A DNA stretch of 64,000 nucleotides from Betaproteobacteria bacterium (GTDB lineage: Bacteria; Pseudomonadota; Gammaproteobacteria; Burkholderiales; Burkholderiaceae_C): contig JANXSZ010000035.1 in the NCBI GenBank assembly GCA_025356445.1, positions 34,474-98,473 on the forward strand, written 5' to 3'. Positions 45,899-52,981 of the stretch are shown here, one piece after another (position 1 is the first letter of the stretch; every line of letters starts with the position of its first letter). The notes below the pieces were generated by a model. The model was not told where the DNA came from. It saw nothing but the letters and a program-made list of their open reading frames with translations, and searched no databases. A program made the translations under genes and the position numbers.

Positions 45899-47557
45899 TT
45901 ACGGTTTTTGCGCGGTGTGCTCCGTGCCCTGCCAGCCTTCAGGCAGCGCAAAACTCTCAGCCCGTGCATGCGGCCACCAGGTGCTGAACGCGGGGTGTAA
46001 ATGCGAAATATCGTCTTGCAGCAAAGCATGCATGGCTACCTGTGGCACCAAATTAGACAACAGCCGTACTTCGTTTTCATTCACCCGCCGCACAATGTGG
46101 TGGGGGCCAATATCATCCGGGTGATCGAGTCCTGCAGCCTGAATCAACTCACGCAGGGCCTCCAGTGTCTGCTGGTGAAACTGGTAAACGCGCTCGGCTT
46201 TATCAGGTACCACCAGCGCTTGCTGGCGAACCGGGTCTTGCGTGGTGACCCCGGTAGGGCATTGCCCGGTATGGCAGTGCTGGGCCTGAATGCAGCCCAG
46301 CGCGAACATGAAGCCGCGTGCGCTGTTGCACCAGTCTGCTCCCAGTGCCAGCATGCGGATCACGTCAAAGGCACTTACCACCTTGCCGGCTGCGCCTAGC
46401 CGAACCTTGTTGCGCATACCAATGCCTTTGAGCGTGTTGTGAACCAGCAGTAAGCCCTCTTGCAGTGGCGCACCCACGTGGTCGGTGAACTCCAGCGGTG
46501 CTGCACCCGTGCCACCCTCGGCACCGTCCACCACGATGAAATCGGGGGCCAGGCCGGTTTGTTGCATGGCCTTGGCGATCGCAAACCATTCCCAGGGGTG
46601 GCCTACGCAAAACTTGAAGCCCGTCGGCTTACCGCCCGAGAGTTCGCGCAGCCGGGCAATGAACGCCAGCAGTTCAATCGGTGTGCTGAATTTACTGTGT
46701 CCAGCAGGCGATACGCAGTCCACCCCGATGGGGACGCCGCGCGCTTCGGCAATTTCTGCCGTCACCTTGGGGCCGGGCAGCACGCCGCCATGGCCAGGTT
46801 TTGCGCCTTGGCTAAGTTTCAGTTCGATCATTTTGACCTGCGGATCACGGGCGTTGGCCGCAAATTTTTCAGCGTTAAAGCTGCCGTCCGGGTTGCGGCA
46901 ACCAAAATAGCCTGAGCCGATCTCCCAAATCAAGTCCCCGCCATTGGCCCGGTGGTGTACCGAGATCGAACCTTCCCCCGTATCGTGTGCAAAGCCGCCC
47001 TTGTAAGCCCCTGAGTTCAGCGCCAAAATCGCGTTCGCTGATAAAGCCCCAAAGCTCATCGCCGAGATATTGAACACGCTGGCCTTGTACGGTTGTGCTG
47101 TGTCTGGCCCGATGGTGATGCGAAAGTCATGCGAGGCAATTTTGCTGGGCGACATAGAGTGGTTAATCCATTCATAGCCGTTCTTCCCCACGTCCAGCTG
47201 CGTACCGAACGGGCGTTTATCCGAATCCCCCTTGGCACGGGCATACACCAGTGAGCGCTGCGAGCGTGAAAACGGTGCAGCATCGGTATCGTTCTCAATG
47301 AAGTACTGGCGAATTTCGGGCCGAATGAACTCGAACACAAACCGCAAATGACCAATCACCGGGTAGTTGCGCAGGATGGAACGTTTGGTTTGCAGCAGGT
47401 CATACAGTCCCATCACGCTGAGCGCCAGACCCACAGCGGCCAGCAGCTGGCCTTGGCCCCGCGCCCACCATGCCCACAGGCCGAGCAAGGTGCACAGCAC
47501 GCTGAAGATCAACGCGGTGTAGCGGATGGGGTAAATGGCATTGAGGCGATGCAGCAT
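45899..47557 (-). CDS. FMN-binding glutamate synthase family membrane protein
   Basis: 552 residues. Two N-terminal TM helices (about 9-27, 33-50) precede a GltB-like FMN/glutamate-synthase barrel. Motifs include NISAMSFGALSANAI, GEGSISVHHRANGGDLIWEIGSGYFG, GGVLPGPKVT, SPAGHSKFSTPIELLAFI, FIVVDGAEGGTGAAP and the Cys cluster CIQAQHCHTGQCPTG that may hold an Fe-S centre. It lacks the glutaminase domain, so it is not a complete GOGAT. Function and electron donor are unknown. The ATG at 47557 is chosen. It converges on the GGDEF-EAL gene. Confidence 0.9.
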   Translation of the reverse strand: MLHRLNAIYPIRYTALIFSVLCTLLGLWAWWARGQGQLLAAVGLALSVMGLYDLLQTKRSILRNYPVIGHLRFVFEFIRPEIRQYFIENDTDAAPFSRSQRSLVYARAKGDSDKRPFGTQLDVGKNGYEWINHSMSPSKIASHDFRITIGPDTAQPYKASVFNISAMSFGALSANAILALNSGAYKGGFAHDTGEGSISVHHRANGGDLIWEIGSGYFGCRNPDGSFNAEKFAANARDPQVKMIELKLSQGAKPGHGGVLPGPKVTAEIAEARGVPIGVDCVSPAGHSKFSTPIELLAFIARLRELSGGKPTGFKFCVGHPWEWFAIAKAMQQTGLAPDFIVVDGAEGGTGAAPLEFTDHVGAPLQEGLLLVHNTLKGIGMRNKVRLGAAGKVVSAFDVIRMLALGADWCNSARGFMFALGCIQAQHCHTGQCPTGVTTQDPVRQQALVVPDKAERVYQFHQQTLEALRELIQAAGLDHPDDIGPHHIVRRVNENEVRLLSNLVPQVAMHALLQDDISHLHPAFSTWWPHARAESFALPEGWQGTEHTAQKP

Positions 47558-47603
47558 GAGGTGTGTCAAGCGCGGGGCTTGCCGTGTTGTTGTCTCTGCG
47601 CCA

Positions 47604-48176
47604 TCATAGGGGCTGCACTGCCGCAACTGACATGGCTTGTTCGGTCAGGACTTCTTGCAGGCTGACCTCCGCTTGTTCGCGTGCATGGTCCCACATCATT
47701 GGCGTCCAGCCGATCATCATTCCCACGATCCCATAGGCTTGGCGCGCCCAGCGCCAAAAATCGAAGTTGTCCCGCTGCGACAAGATCAACCCGTCTTCGT
47801 CAAAGTGGAATTGCGAATACACGCCGTTGTGTACCACCCGGCCTGTAGGTGCATAGCGGAAGCTTGCTTCCCAGCGCACACTGCCGTGGTTGTGGAGCGT
47901 TTTCACGGTGTGGAATTCCACCGACCAGACGGTGGGGCGGTCGCGTTGGTTTTTGTTTTTGCGTTCTCTGGACAGTCCCACATGGCCAAACAGCAAGGCC
48001 CACATGCCCATGATCTCGCGCTCGCCATTCAGATTAAAAACCGGGTCTTCAAACCGCACACCGTGGGCGTAGCAGTTCAACATGCCTTGCGAGTCGCGCT
48101 CGGCAAGCGCCGTGAAGAAGCGGTGCAGGGTTTGTGACGTGAGATGGTTGGCTTGCATGGGGTGGGTGAGGCTCAT
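47604..48176 (-). CDS. NTF2-like (SnoaL-type) protein, substrate unknown
   Basis: 190 residues with a cone-shaped NTF2-like fold: LHRFFTALAERDSQGMLNCYAHGVRFEDPVFNL, then WEASFRYAPTGRVVHNGVYSQFHFDEDGLI and DNFDFWRWARQAYG. Such proteins can be ketosteroid-isomerase-like enzymes or binding proteins; I cannot choose. The ATG at 48176 overlaps the pncC stop by 4 bp and suggests coupling. An ATG six codons later is also possible. Confidence 0.78.
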   Translation of the reverse strand: MSLTHPMQANHLTSQTLHRFFTALAERDSQGMLNCYAHGVRFEDPVFNLNGEREIMGMWALLFGHVGLSRERKNKNQRDRPTVWSVEFHTVKTLHNHGSVRWEASFRYAPTGRVVHNGVYSQFHFDEDGLILSQRDNFDFWRWARQAYGIVGMMIGWTPMMWDHAREQAEVSLQEVLTEQAMSVAAVQPL

Positions 48177-48646
48177 TCTGAGAGCAATGCCTGCAACCGT
48201 CCCAAGGCATGGTTTACCGTCCCCGCCCGTACCGCTGCCCGGTTGCCCGCAAAAACCAGGCATTCGCTGGTACATCGCCCGTCCACCACAAAACCAAACC
48301 ACACCGTGCCTACTGGCTTGGCTGCACTGCCGCCGCCCGGCCCGGCTATGCCGGTCACCGCCACGGCCACCTGTGCCCGTGAATGGGCGATGGCCCCCGA
48401 GGCCATGGCGCGAACCACGGCTTCGCTCACTGCGCCGTGCTCGGCGATGAGTGTGGTGGGTACGCCCAGCATCTCGGTTTTAGCTTCGTTCGAGTAGGTT
48501 ACAAAGCCGCGCTCGAACCACAAGCTGCTGCCTGCTACATCGGTGCAGGTCGCTGCGATCAGGCCGCCGGTACAGCTTTCGGCGGTGACAAGCATTTTTT
48601 CTGATTTTTGAAGTAAATCTGCCAGCAGGGCAATTTCAGTGGACAT
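48173..48646 (-). CDS. pncC: Nicotinamide-nucleotide amidohydrolase PncC (CinA C-terminal family)
   Basis: 157 residues. It deamidates NMN to nicotinate mononucleotide in the NAD salvage cycle. Motifs: TAESCTGGLIAATCTDVAGSS with the catalytic Ser, FVTYSNEAKTEMLGV and VAVTGIAGPGGGSAAKPVGTVWFGF. The ATG at 48646 is chosen because a GGAG lies about 7 bases upstream, inside the longer reading that begins at 48658. It lies downstream of pgpA, the usual thiL-pgpA-pncC neighbourhood. Confidence 0.93.
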   Translation of the reverse strand: MSTEIALLADLLQKSEKMLVTAESCTGGLIAATCTDVAGSSLWFERGFVTYSNEAKTEMLGVPTTLIAEHGAVSEAVVRAMASGAIAHSRAQVAVAVTGIAGPGGGSAAKPVGTVWFGFVVDGRCTSECLVFAGNRAAVRAGTVNHALGRLQALLSE

Positions 48647-48695
48647 AGCGTGCTCCATTATTTATAGCGAAAGTTCATTGTGTTGCGGTAAGCGC

Positions 48696-49289
48696 TCACC
48701 ACCAGCGCCACAGCGCGATCACCAGCAGCGTGCAGAACGCAGCCACCAGGTCGTCGAGCATGATGCCCAGACCGCCCCGCCAGCCAAAGCCTTTGAACTG
48801 CTTGTCCGCCCACGCCACAGGGCCGGGTTTGGCCGCATCAAAGTAGCGGAATAAAGCGAAAGCCACCAGCTGTCCCCAGAATCCGGTGGGCATTACCAGC
48901 CACAGAATCAGCCAGATCGCCACGATCTCATCCCAGACGATGCTGCCCGGGTCCATCACGCCCATGTGCTGTGCCGTGACCGTGCAAGCCCACCAGCCAA
49001 CGACCACCGAGGTGGCAATCAGCGCGCCCATCTGCATCGGACTCAGCCCGTTTTGCAGCACCAGGAACGCCAGCCAGCCCCACAGCGTGCCCGAGGTGCC
49101 GGGGGCGAAAGGGGCGAGGCCCGAGCCAAAGCCCAGCGCGATCCAGTGCGCAGGGTGCTGACGCATGAATTTGGCCGTGGGGCGTTGAGGCAGCAGCGGT
49201 GCCTGGGTGGCTTGGAGCTGGGCGACGTCAATGCCGTCAACCGGCGTCAACTCAATCACGTCAGGGCGGGATGTATGTGGGGCGTTCAT
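48696..49289 (-). CDS. pgpA: Phosphatidylglycerophosphatase A
   Basis: An inner-membrane enzyme that dephosphorylates PGP to phosphatidylglycerol. 197 residues. A polar N-terminal extension of about 45 residues precedes the PgpA domain: ALGFGSGLAPFAPGTSGTLWG, then MDPGSIVWDEIVAIWLILWL with the catalytic acidic residues, FRYFDAAKPGPVAWADK and GLGIMLDDLVAAF. Normally next to thiL; here a 2.6-kb accessory patch separates them. Confidence 0.94.
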   Translation of the reverse strand: MNAPHTSRPDVIELTPVDGIDVAQLQATQAPLLPQRPTAKFMRQHPAHWIALGFGSGLAPFAPGTSGTLWGWLAFLVLQNGLSPMQMGALIATSVVVGWWACTVTAQHMGVMDPGSIVWDEIVAIWLILWLVMPTGFWGQLVAFALFRYFDAAKPGPVAWADKQFKGFGWRGGLGIMLDDLVAAFCTLLVIALWRWW

Positions 49290-49328
49290 GGCGTGAGATT
49301 GTCCGCGACTGTTGGGCGTGTGCTCCGG

Positions 49329-50261
49329 TTATGCGTCGCTGCGCTCAGCGAACCACGCCACCCAGTAGTCCACACAGGCCCGTACTTTGGGCAGGCGGTG
49401 GCGCTCGGCCAGCATCACGGCGCTGACGGGCATCCGGTCTGGCCCGTGCCATGCTGGCAAGACAGGCACCAAACGGCTTTGTGCGACCAGCGGCTCGCCC
49501 ACCATGGACACCATGCGTGCGATGCCCAGACCCGCCAAGGCCATCGCTGCCTGCGTTGCTGAGTTATCCGCCATCAACGGGCCCTGAGCCGTGATGCTGT
49601 GTTGTATGCCATTGCACGCCAGTTGCCAGCGGTTCAAGGCTGGATGGGCGCTGTGGGTGATGAGCTGGTGCTGTGCCAGCGCCTGCACGCTGTCAGGCAG
49701 ACCGTGCCTTGCCACGTAGTCTGGGCTGGCGTAGAGGCGGCGGCTGAGCTGACTCAGACGGCGCAGCACCCACAGTTCACTGGTGGGTTCACCTGTGCGG
49801 ATAGCGATGTCAATGCCCTCGCGTGCCATGTCCACCACCCGGTCTTCCACCCGCAGGTCGATACGCAGGGCAGGGTGCTGGGTCAGCAGCGCTTGCAGGC
49901 TGGGCACCATCACGTGTTCTGCCACCATCGCGCTCATGGCGACGCGCACCAAGCCCGATACCGCCTGCGTTTGGCCATGCAGTTCGGCATCCAGCTCGTC
50001 CAGTTCACCAGTGATGCGTTCTGCGCTTTCATGGAAACGTTCGCCCTCGGGTGTCAGCGACAGGCCGTGCGTGCTGCGGTGTACCAACCGCACGCCATAG
50101 GCGGCTTCTATGCGTTGCAGCAGGCGTGATATCTGGCTGACCGGTACCTGGCGTTCACGGGCCACGGCCGACAGGCTGCCAAGCTGAGCGATACGGCAAA
50201 ACAGCCGTAAATCATCCAGCGCGAGGGGGTTGGGTATGCGGGATGTGGTGTGTGCATTCAT
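49329..50261 (-). CDS. LysR family transcriptional regulator
   Basis: 310 residues. An N-terminal winged helix (LDDLRLFCRIAQLGSLSAVARERQVPVSQISRLLQRIE) precedes a periplasmic-binding-like effector domain. The ATG at 50261 is chosen. It is divergent from a truncated tautomerase gene, with TTGCA-type half sites in the spacer, so it probably once controlled that gene. The effector is unknown. It lies between pgpA and a second LysR gene. Confidence 0.9.
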   Translation of the reverse strand: MNAHTTSRIPNPLALDDLRLFCRIAQLGSLSAVARERQVPVSQISRLLQRIEAAYGVRLVHRSTHGLSLTPEGERFHESAERITGELDELDAELHGQTQAVSGLVRVAMSAMVAEHVMVPSLQALLTQHPALRIDLRVEDRVVDMAREGIDIAIRTGEPTSELWVLRRLSQLSRRLYASPDYVARHGLPDSVQALAQHQLITHSAHPALNRWQLACNGIQHSITAQGPLMADNSATQAAMALAGLGIARMVSMVGEPLVAQSRLVPVLPAWHGPDRMPVSAVMLAERHRLPKVRACVDYWVAWFAERSDA

Positions 50262-50287
50262 AGAGATAGAGCGCATCGGGGTGGGTG

Positions 50288-50314
50288 TTGCAATGGGTGC
50301 AAAGGCATTTTGCA
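50288..50314. promoter_or_regulatory. LysR-type operator between the LysR gene and truncated tautomerase
   Basis: Three related half sites: TTGCA-N5-TGCAAA-N5-TTTGCA (50288-50292, 50298-50303, 50309-50314). The symmetry fits LysR T-N11-A sites and lies in the 123-bp divergent spacer. Confidence 0.55.
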
Positions 50315-50384
50315 CGGGCAGAGGTTTCCAGCGAGGCGTAGATTTTTTACAGTCAGCCCACCGTTCATTTCCAAAGGAATTTCT

Positions 50385-50624
50385 ATGCCCATTCTCAATG
50401 TCAAAGTCAGCCGTGCCGCCAGCCCTGAACTCACGCGCCACATCGCTGAGTTGCTCATGGCGCACACCACCCGCATCCTCAAAAAGGCCCGTGCCGTGAC
50501 GGCCATTGCCATTGGTTTCAACGCCGCAGCTTTCCCTCCAAAAACACCAGCAATGCCCGCATGGCCGCGCTGTTGTGCCGCCGCTGGGCGTAGGCCATGT
50601 AGAGCAGGATGTCTGACGGCATGA
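50385..50624 (+). pseudogene. Truncated tautomerase-family gene (4-oxalocrotonate tautomerase-like)
   Basis: It starts with AAAGGA and ATG at 50385. The first ~46 residues (MPILNVKVSRAASPELTRHIAELL, TTRILKKARAVTAIAIGF) match the tautomerase fold with the catalytic Pro2. Homology ends at about 50523, where the frame runs into the convergent LysR gene as out-of-frame antisense sequence, with a stop at 50622. The lost C-terminal half would complete the barrel and active site, so this is a remnant. Confidence 0.75.
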
Positions 50625-51411
50625 AGTCACTCAGTACCGGCACGAGCGCGCCGCTGTCCAGATCCGCTTGCACCAGCAGCTGCGGCAGGCAGGTGATGCC
50701 CAGCCCCGCCTTGGCGAACGCCAGCAGCACCTGTGCATCACTGGCGTCCAGTGGGCCTTGCACAGACACAGAGAGTGGTTCGCCATCCCGCTGAAAGCGC
50801 CATTCAGGTGGTGTGTGGCCCGTTTTTGCCAGCGAGAACGCTAAACACTGGTGCTGTGCCAGATCTTCGGGCTGTTCTGGGCGTGGGTGGCTGGCCCAGT
50901 AGCTGGGAGCCGCTACCACGGTCATCGCCACCGCTTGCAGGCGGCGTACGATCAGCTCGGAGTCTTCAATTCGCCCAACGCGCAGCACCACGTCCACCGC
51001 TTCATCCACCAAATCAACCCGGCGGTTGGTCAGTTTCAGGCTGACATGCACTTTCGGGAACGCTTGCGCAAACTCAATCAGCAGCACAGGCAGCATCTGC
51101 TCGCCAAAACCATAGGGCGCACTCAGGCGCACGCGCCCACTGGGCTGGTCGGCGCGCTCGGTCAGCTCGTCACGGGTGAGTGACACCAATTCCAGCAGGG
51201 GTGCGCTGCGCTCCAGCAGCAGCTCGCCCGCGTCGGTCAGGCTCACGCTGCGGGTCGTGCGGTTGAGCAGGCGCACGCCCAGCCGCGATTCCAACGAGGC
51301 GACGTACTTGCTGGTGTTGGCCTTGGAAAACCCCAGCGCGTCTGCCGCTTTGGAAAAGCTGCCGCGCAAGGCGACTTCACGAAAAGTGCGAATCAGTTCT
51401 AAAGAGTCCAT
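50518..51411 (-). CDS. LysR family transcriptional regulator (second copy)
   Basis: 297 residues and complete. The helix-turn-helix is SFSKAADALGFSKANTSKYVASLESRLGVRLLNRTTRSVSLT, and the effector domain shows the CrgA/DsdC-like pattern RLSAPYGFGEQMLPVLLIEFAQAFP. It belongs to a different subgroup from the neighbour at 49329. Its 3' end cuts into the tautomerase remnant. A TCCAA-A-TTGGA site lies 24-34 bp upstream of its start. Target unknown. Confidence 0.9.
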   Translation of the reverse strand: MDSLELIRTFREVALRGSFSKAADALGFSKANTSKYVASLESRLGVRLLNRTTRSVSLTDAGELLLERSAPLLELVSLTRDELTERADQPSGRVRLSAPYGFGEQMLPVLLIEFAQAFPKVHVSLKLTNRRVDLVDEAVDVVLRVGRIEDSELIVRRLQAVAMTVVAAPSYWASHPRPEQPEDLAQHQCLAFSLAKTGHTPPEWRFQRDGEPLSVSVQGPLDASDAQVLLAFAKAGLGITCLPQLLVQADLDSGALVPVLSDFMPSDILLYMAYAQRRHNSAAMRALLVFLEGKLRR

Positions 51412-51434
51412 AGGGGGGATTGTTCCCTATTGTT

Positions 51435-51445
51435 TCCAAATTGGA
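51435..51445. promoter_or_regulatory. Putative LysR operator upstream of the second LysR gene
   Basis: The interrupted palindrome TCCAA-A-TTGGA sits within GTTTCC-AAATT-GGAGAC (about 51433-51447), between the LysR start at 51411 and the rightward DUF4148 gene. It could control either or both. Confidence 0.35.
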
Positions 51446-51577
51446 GACAGTTTTATGCGGGTTTACCCTGTTTTTAACGCCGAAAATACACCCAAGTAGT
51501 TTCCACAGACGCAGTACCACCCCAACGGTGCATGAGGTCTGGACTTGAAAACCGTTAACTCTTTAAGGAATATGACC

Positions 51578-51895
51578 ATGAACACCCGCTCTACATTTTT
51601 CGCCCTCGCTTTCACCGCTATCGCCGCTGTTTCTGGCGCTGCACAGGCTGACCCTGTTTACAAAGACGTGCTGAACGGTCAACTCACTTACGTGGCACCT
51701 TTCCACTCTACCCGCAGCCGCGCTGAAGTGAAAGCTGAGGCTGTGGCCGCTGCCTACGAACCCGCTAATGGCGAACTCGGCCAGACGTATGCCGCCGCAC
51801 CCGTCCGCTCGACGCTGAGCCGTGCTGAAGTTAAATCAGCCACCGTGCTGGCGATGAAGGCACACACGATCAGCATGGGCGAAGCCAGCTTCTGA
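51578..51895 (+). CDS. DUF4148 family exported protein
   Basis: 105 residues. A signal peptide (cleavage near AQA, residues 22-24) is followed by the short DUF4148-type sequence. Two imperfect repeats, STRSRAEVKAE and STLSRAEVKSA, are characteristic. These small periplasmic proteins are abundant in Burkholderiales and have unknown function. The ATG at 51578 has AAGGA at 8 bases; the ATG at 51572 is too close. It is divergent from the second LysR gene and converges on thiL. Confidence 0.82.
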   Translation: MNTRSTFFALAFTAIAAVSGAAQADPVYKDVLNGQLTYVAPFHSTRSRAEVKAEAVAAAYEPANGELGQTYAAAPVRSTLSRAEVKSATVLAMKAHTISMGEASF

Positions 51896-51924
51896 ACCCA
51901 CACAGGTTTGAACCCCGTGCAGGG

Positions 51925-52962
51925 TCATGCAAAGTGGTCAAAGCTGCTGTAGCTGTTGTGCAGCAGTTGACCTTCGCTGTCCACCAAGCGCACGCCTGGT
52001 TCAGCCTCAATCTGGCCGATACAGGTTACAAGCGTTGAGGTGCTCAAACCTGCTGCCAGCACCGCGCTGTGCAGCGCCGCAGGCGCAGTGAAAGCCAGCT
52101 CATAGTCGTCACCGCCCGCCAAAACGCAGTCCAGCTGCATTTTGGAAGAAAAATGACCATCTGCGCAAGCTGGGTGGCCGTTAGCAGCTATCAAGTTTGA
52201 AGCAAACAAATTAGCAGCCTTTGCGGTATTTATCCGCACGCCTACACCGCCCGTTGTCCCCTGGCCGGCATGGCTGGCCCGCAGCACATGGCCCAGATCA
52301 CCCAACAGACCGTCGCTCACATCAATCGCCGCACTGGCGATGCCGCGCAATGCCTGTCCTAATGCAACACGCGGTGCAGGTTGTTCCATGCGCATTCTGG
52401 CCGCATCAAACACCTCCGCTGGCACGCTCACGTTGCCGCGAAACACCTCCAGCGCCAACCGGGCATCGCCCAGCGTGCCACTGACCCACAGTTCATCGCC
52501 CACTTTCGCGCCCGAACGTAGCAATGCTTGACCCGGTGGCACCTCGCCAAACACAGTGATGCAGATGTTCAATGGCCCTCGCGTGGTGTCGCCGCCCACC
52601 AGCGGACAAGCATGCGCGCCGGCCAGCGCAAACAGCCCGTGTGAGAACCCTGCCAGCCACGCTTCGTTCACCGACGGCAACGAGAGCGCCAGCGTGAAAC
52701 CCAAAGGCCGCGCCCCGCAAGCCGCCAAATCGCTCAAATTCACCGCCAGCGCCTTGTGCCCCAAGTGGGCCGGGTTGACGGTAGATAGGAAATGCCGCCC
52801 CTCCACCAGCATGTCGCTGGAGATGGCCAATTGCATCCCCGGCGTAGGTTGCAGGATGGCGCAGTCATCGCCGATGCCGACAACCGTCCCTGCCGAGACG
52901 CCTGAGGCCTCAGGCTGGGACGGGCGTGCAAAGTAGCGGCGGATCAGGTCAAATTCACCCAT
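51925..52962 (-). CDS. thiL: Thiamine-monophosphate kinase
   Basis: Phosphorylates TMP to thiamine pyrophosphate. 345 residues from the ATG at 52962 (MGEFDLIRRYFARP). Motifs: GIGDDCAILQP, the metal/nucleotide HLGHKALAVNLSDLAACGARP, VGGDTTRGP, DVSDGLLGDLGHVL and LAGGDDYELAF. A repeat copy at 52142-52222 supplies an Asn/Ala-rich stretch just before the LAGGDDYE motif. Upstream of an accessory patch that separates it from pgpA-pncC. Confidence 0.95.
   Translation of the reverse strand: MGEFDLIRRYFARPSQPEASGVSAGTVVGIGDDCAILQPTPGMQLAISSDMLVEGRHFLSTVNPAHLGHKALAVNLSDLAACGARPLGFTLALSLPSVNEAWLAGFSHGLFALAGAHACPLVGGDTTRGPLNICITVFGEVPPGQALLRSGAKVGDELWVSGTLGDARLALEVFRGNVSVPAEVFDAARMRMEQPAPRVALGQALRGIASAAIDVSDGLLGDLGHVLRASHAGQGTTGGVGVRINTAKAANLFASNLIAANGHPACADGHFSSKMQLDCVLAGGDDYELAFTAPAALHSAVLAAGLSTSTLVTCIGQIEAEPGVRLVDSEGQLLHNSYSSFDHFA
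52142..52222 (-). repeat. GATAGCTGCTAACG-type repeat copy inside thiL
   Basis: On the coding strand: AACTTGATAGCTGCTAACGG, then CACCCAGCTTGCGCAGATGG and a CATTTTTC end, closely matching the lysE copy at 63378. It is translated NLIAANGHPACADGHF in the region before LAGGDDYE, where homologues vary. Confidence 0.65.
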
Positions 52963-52981
52963 GGGGAGCGGCTCTTTCAGG

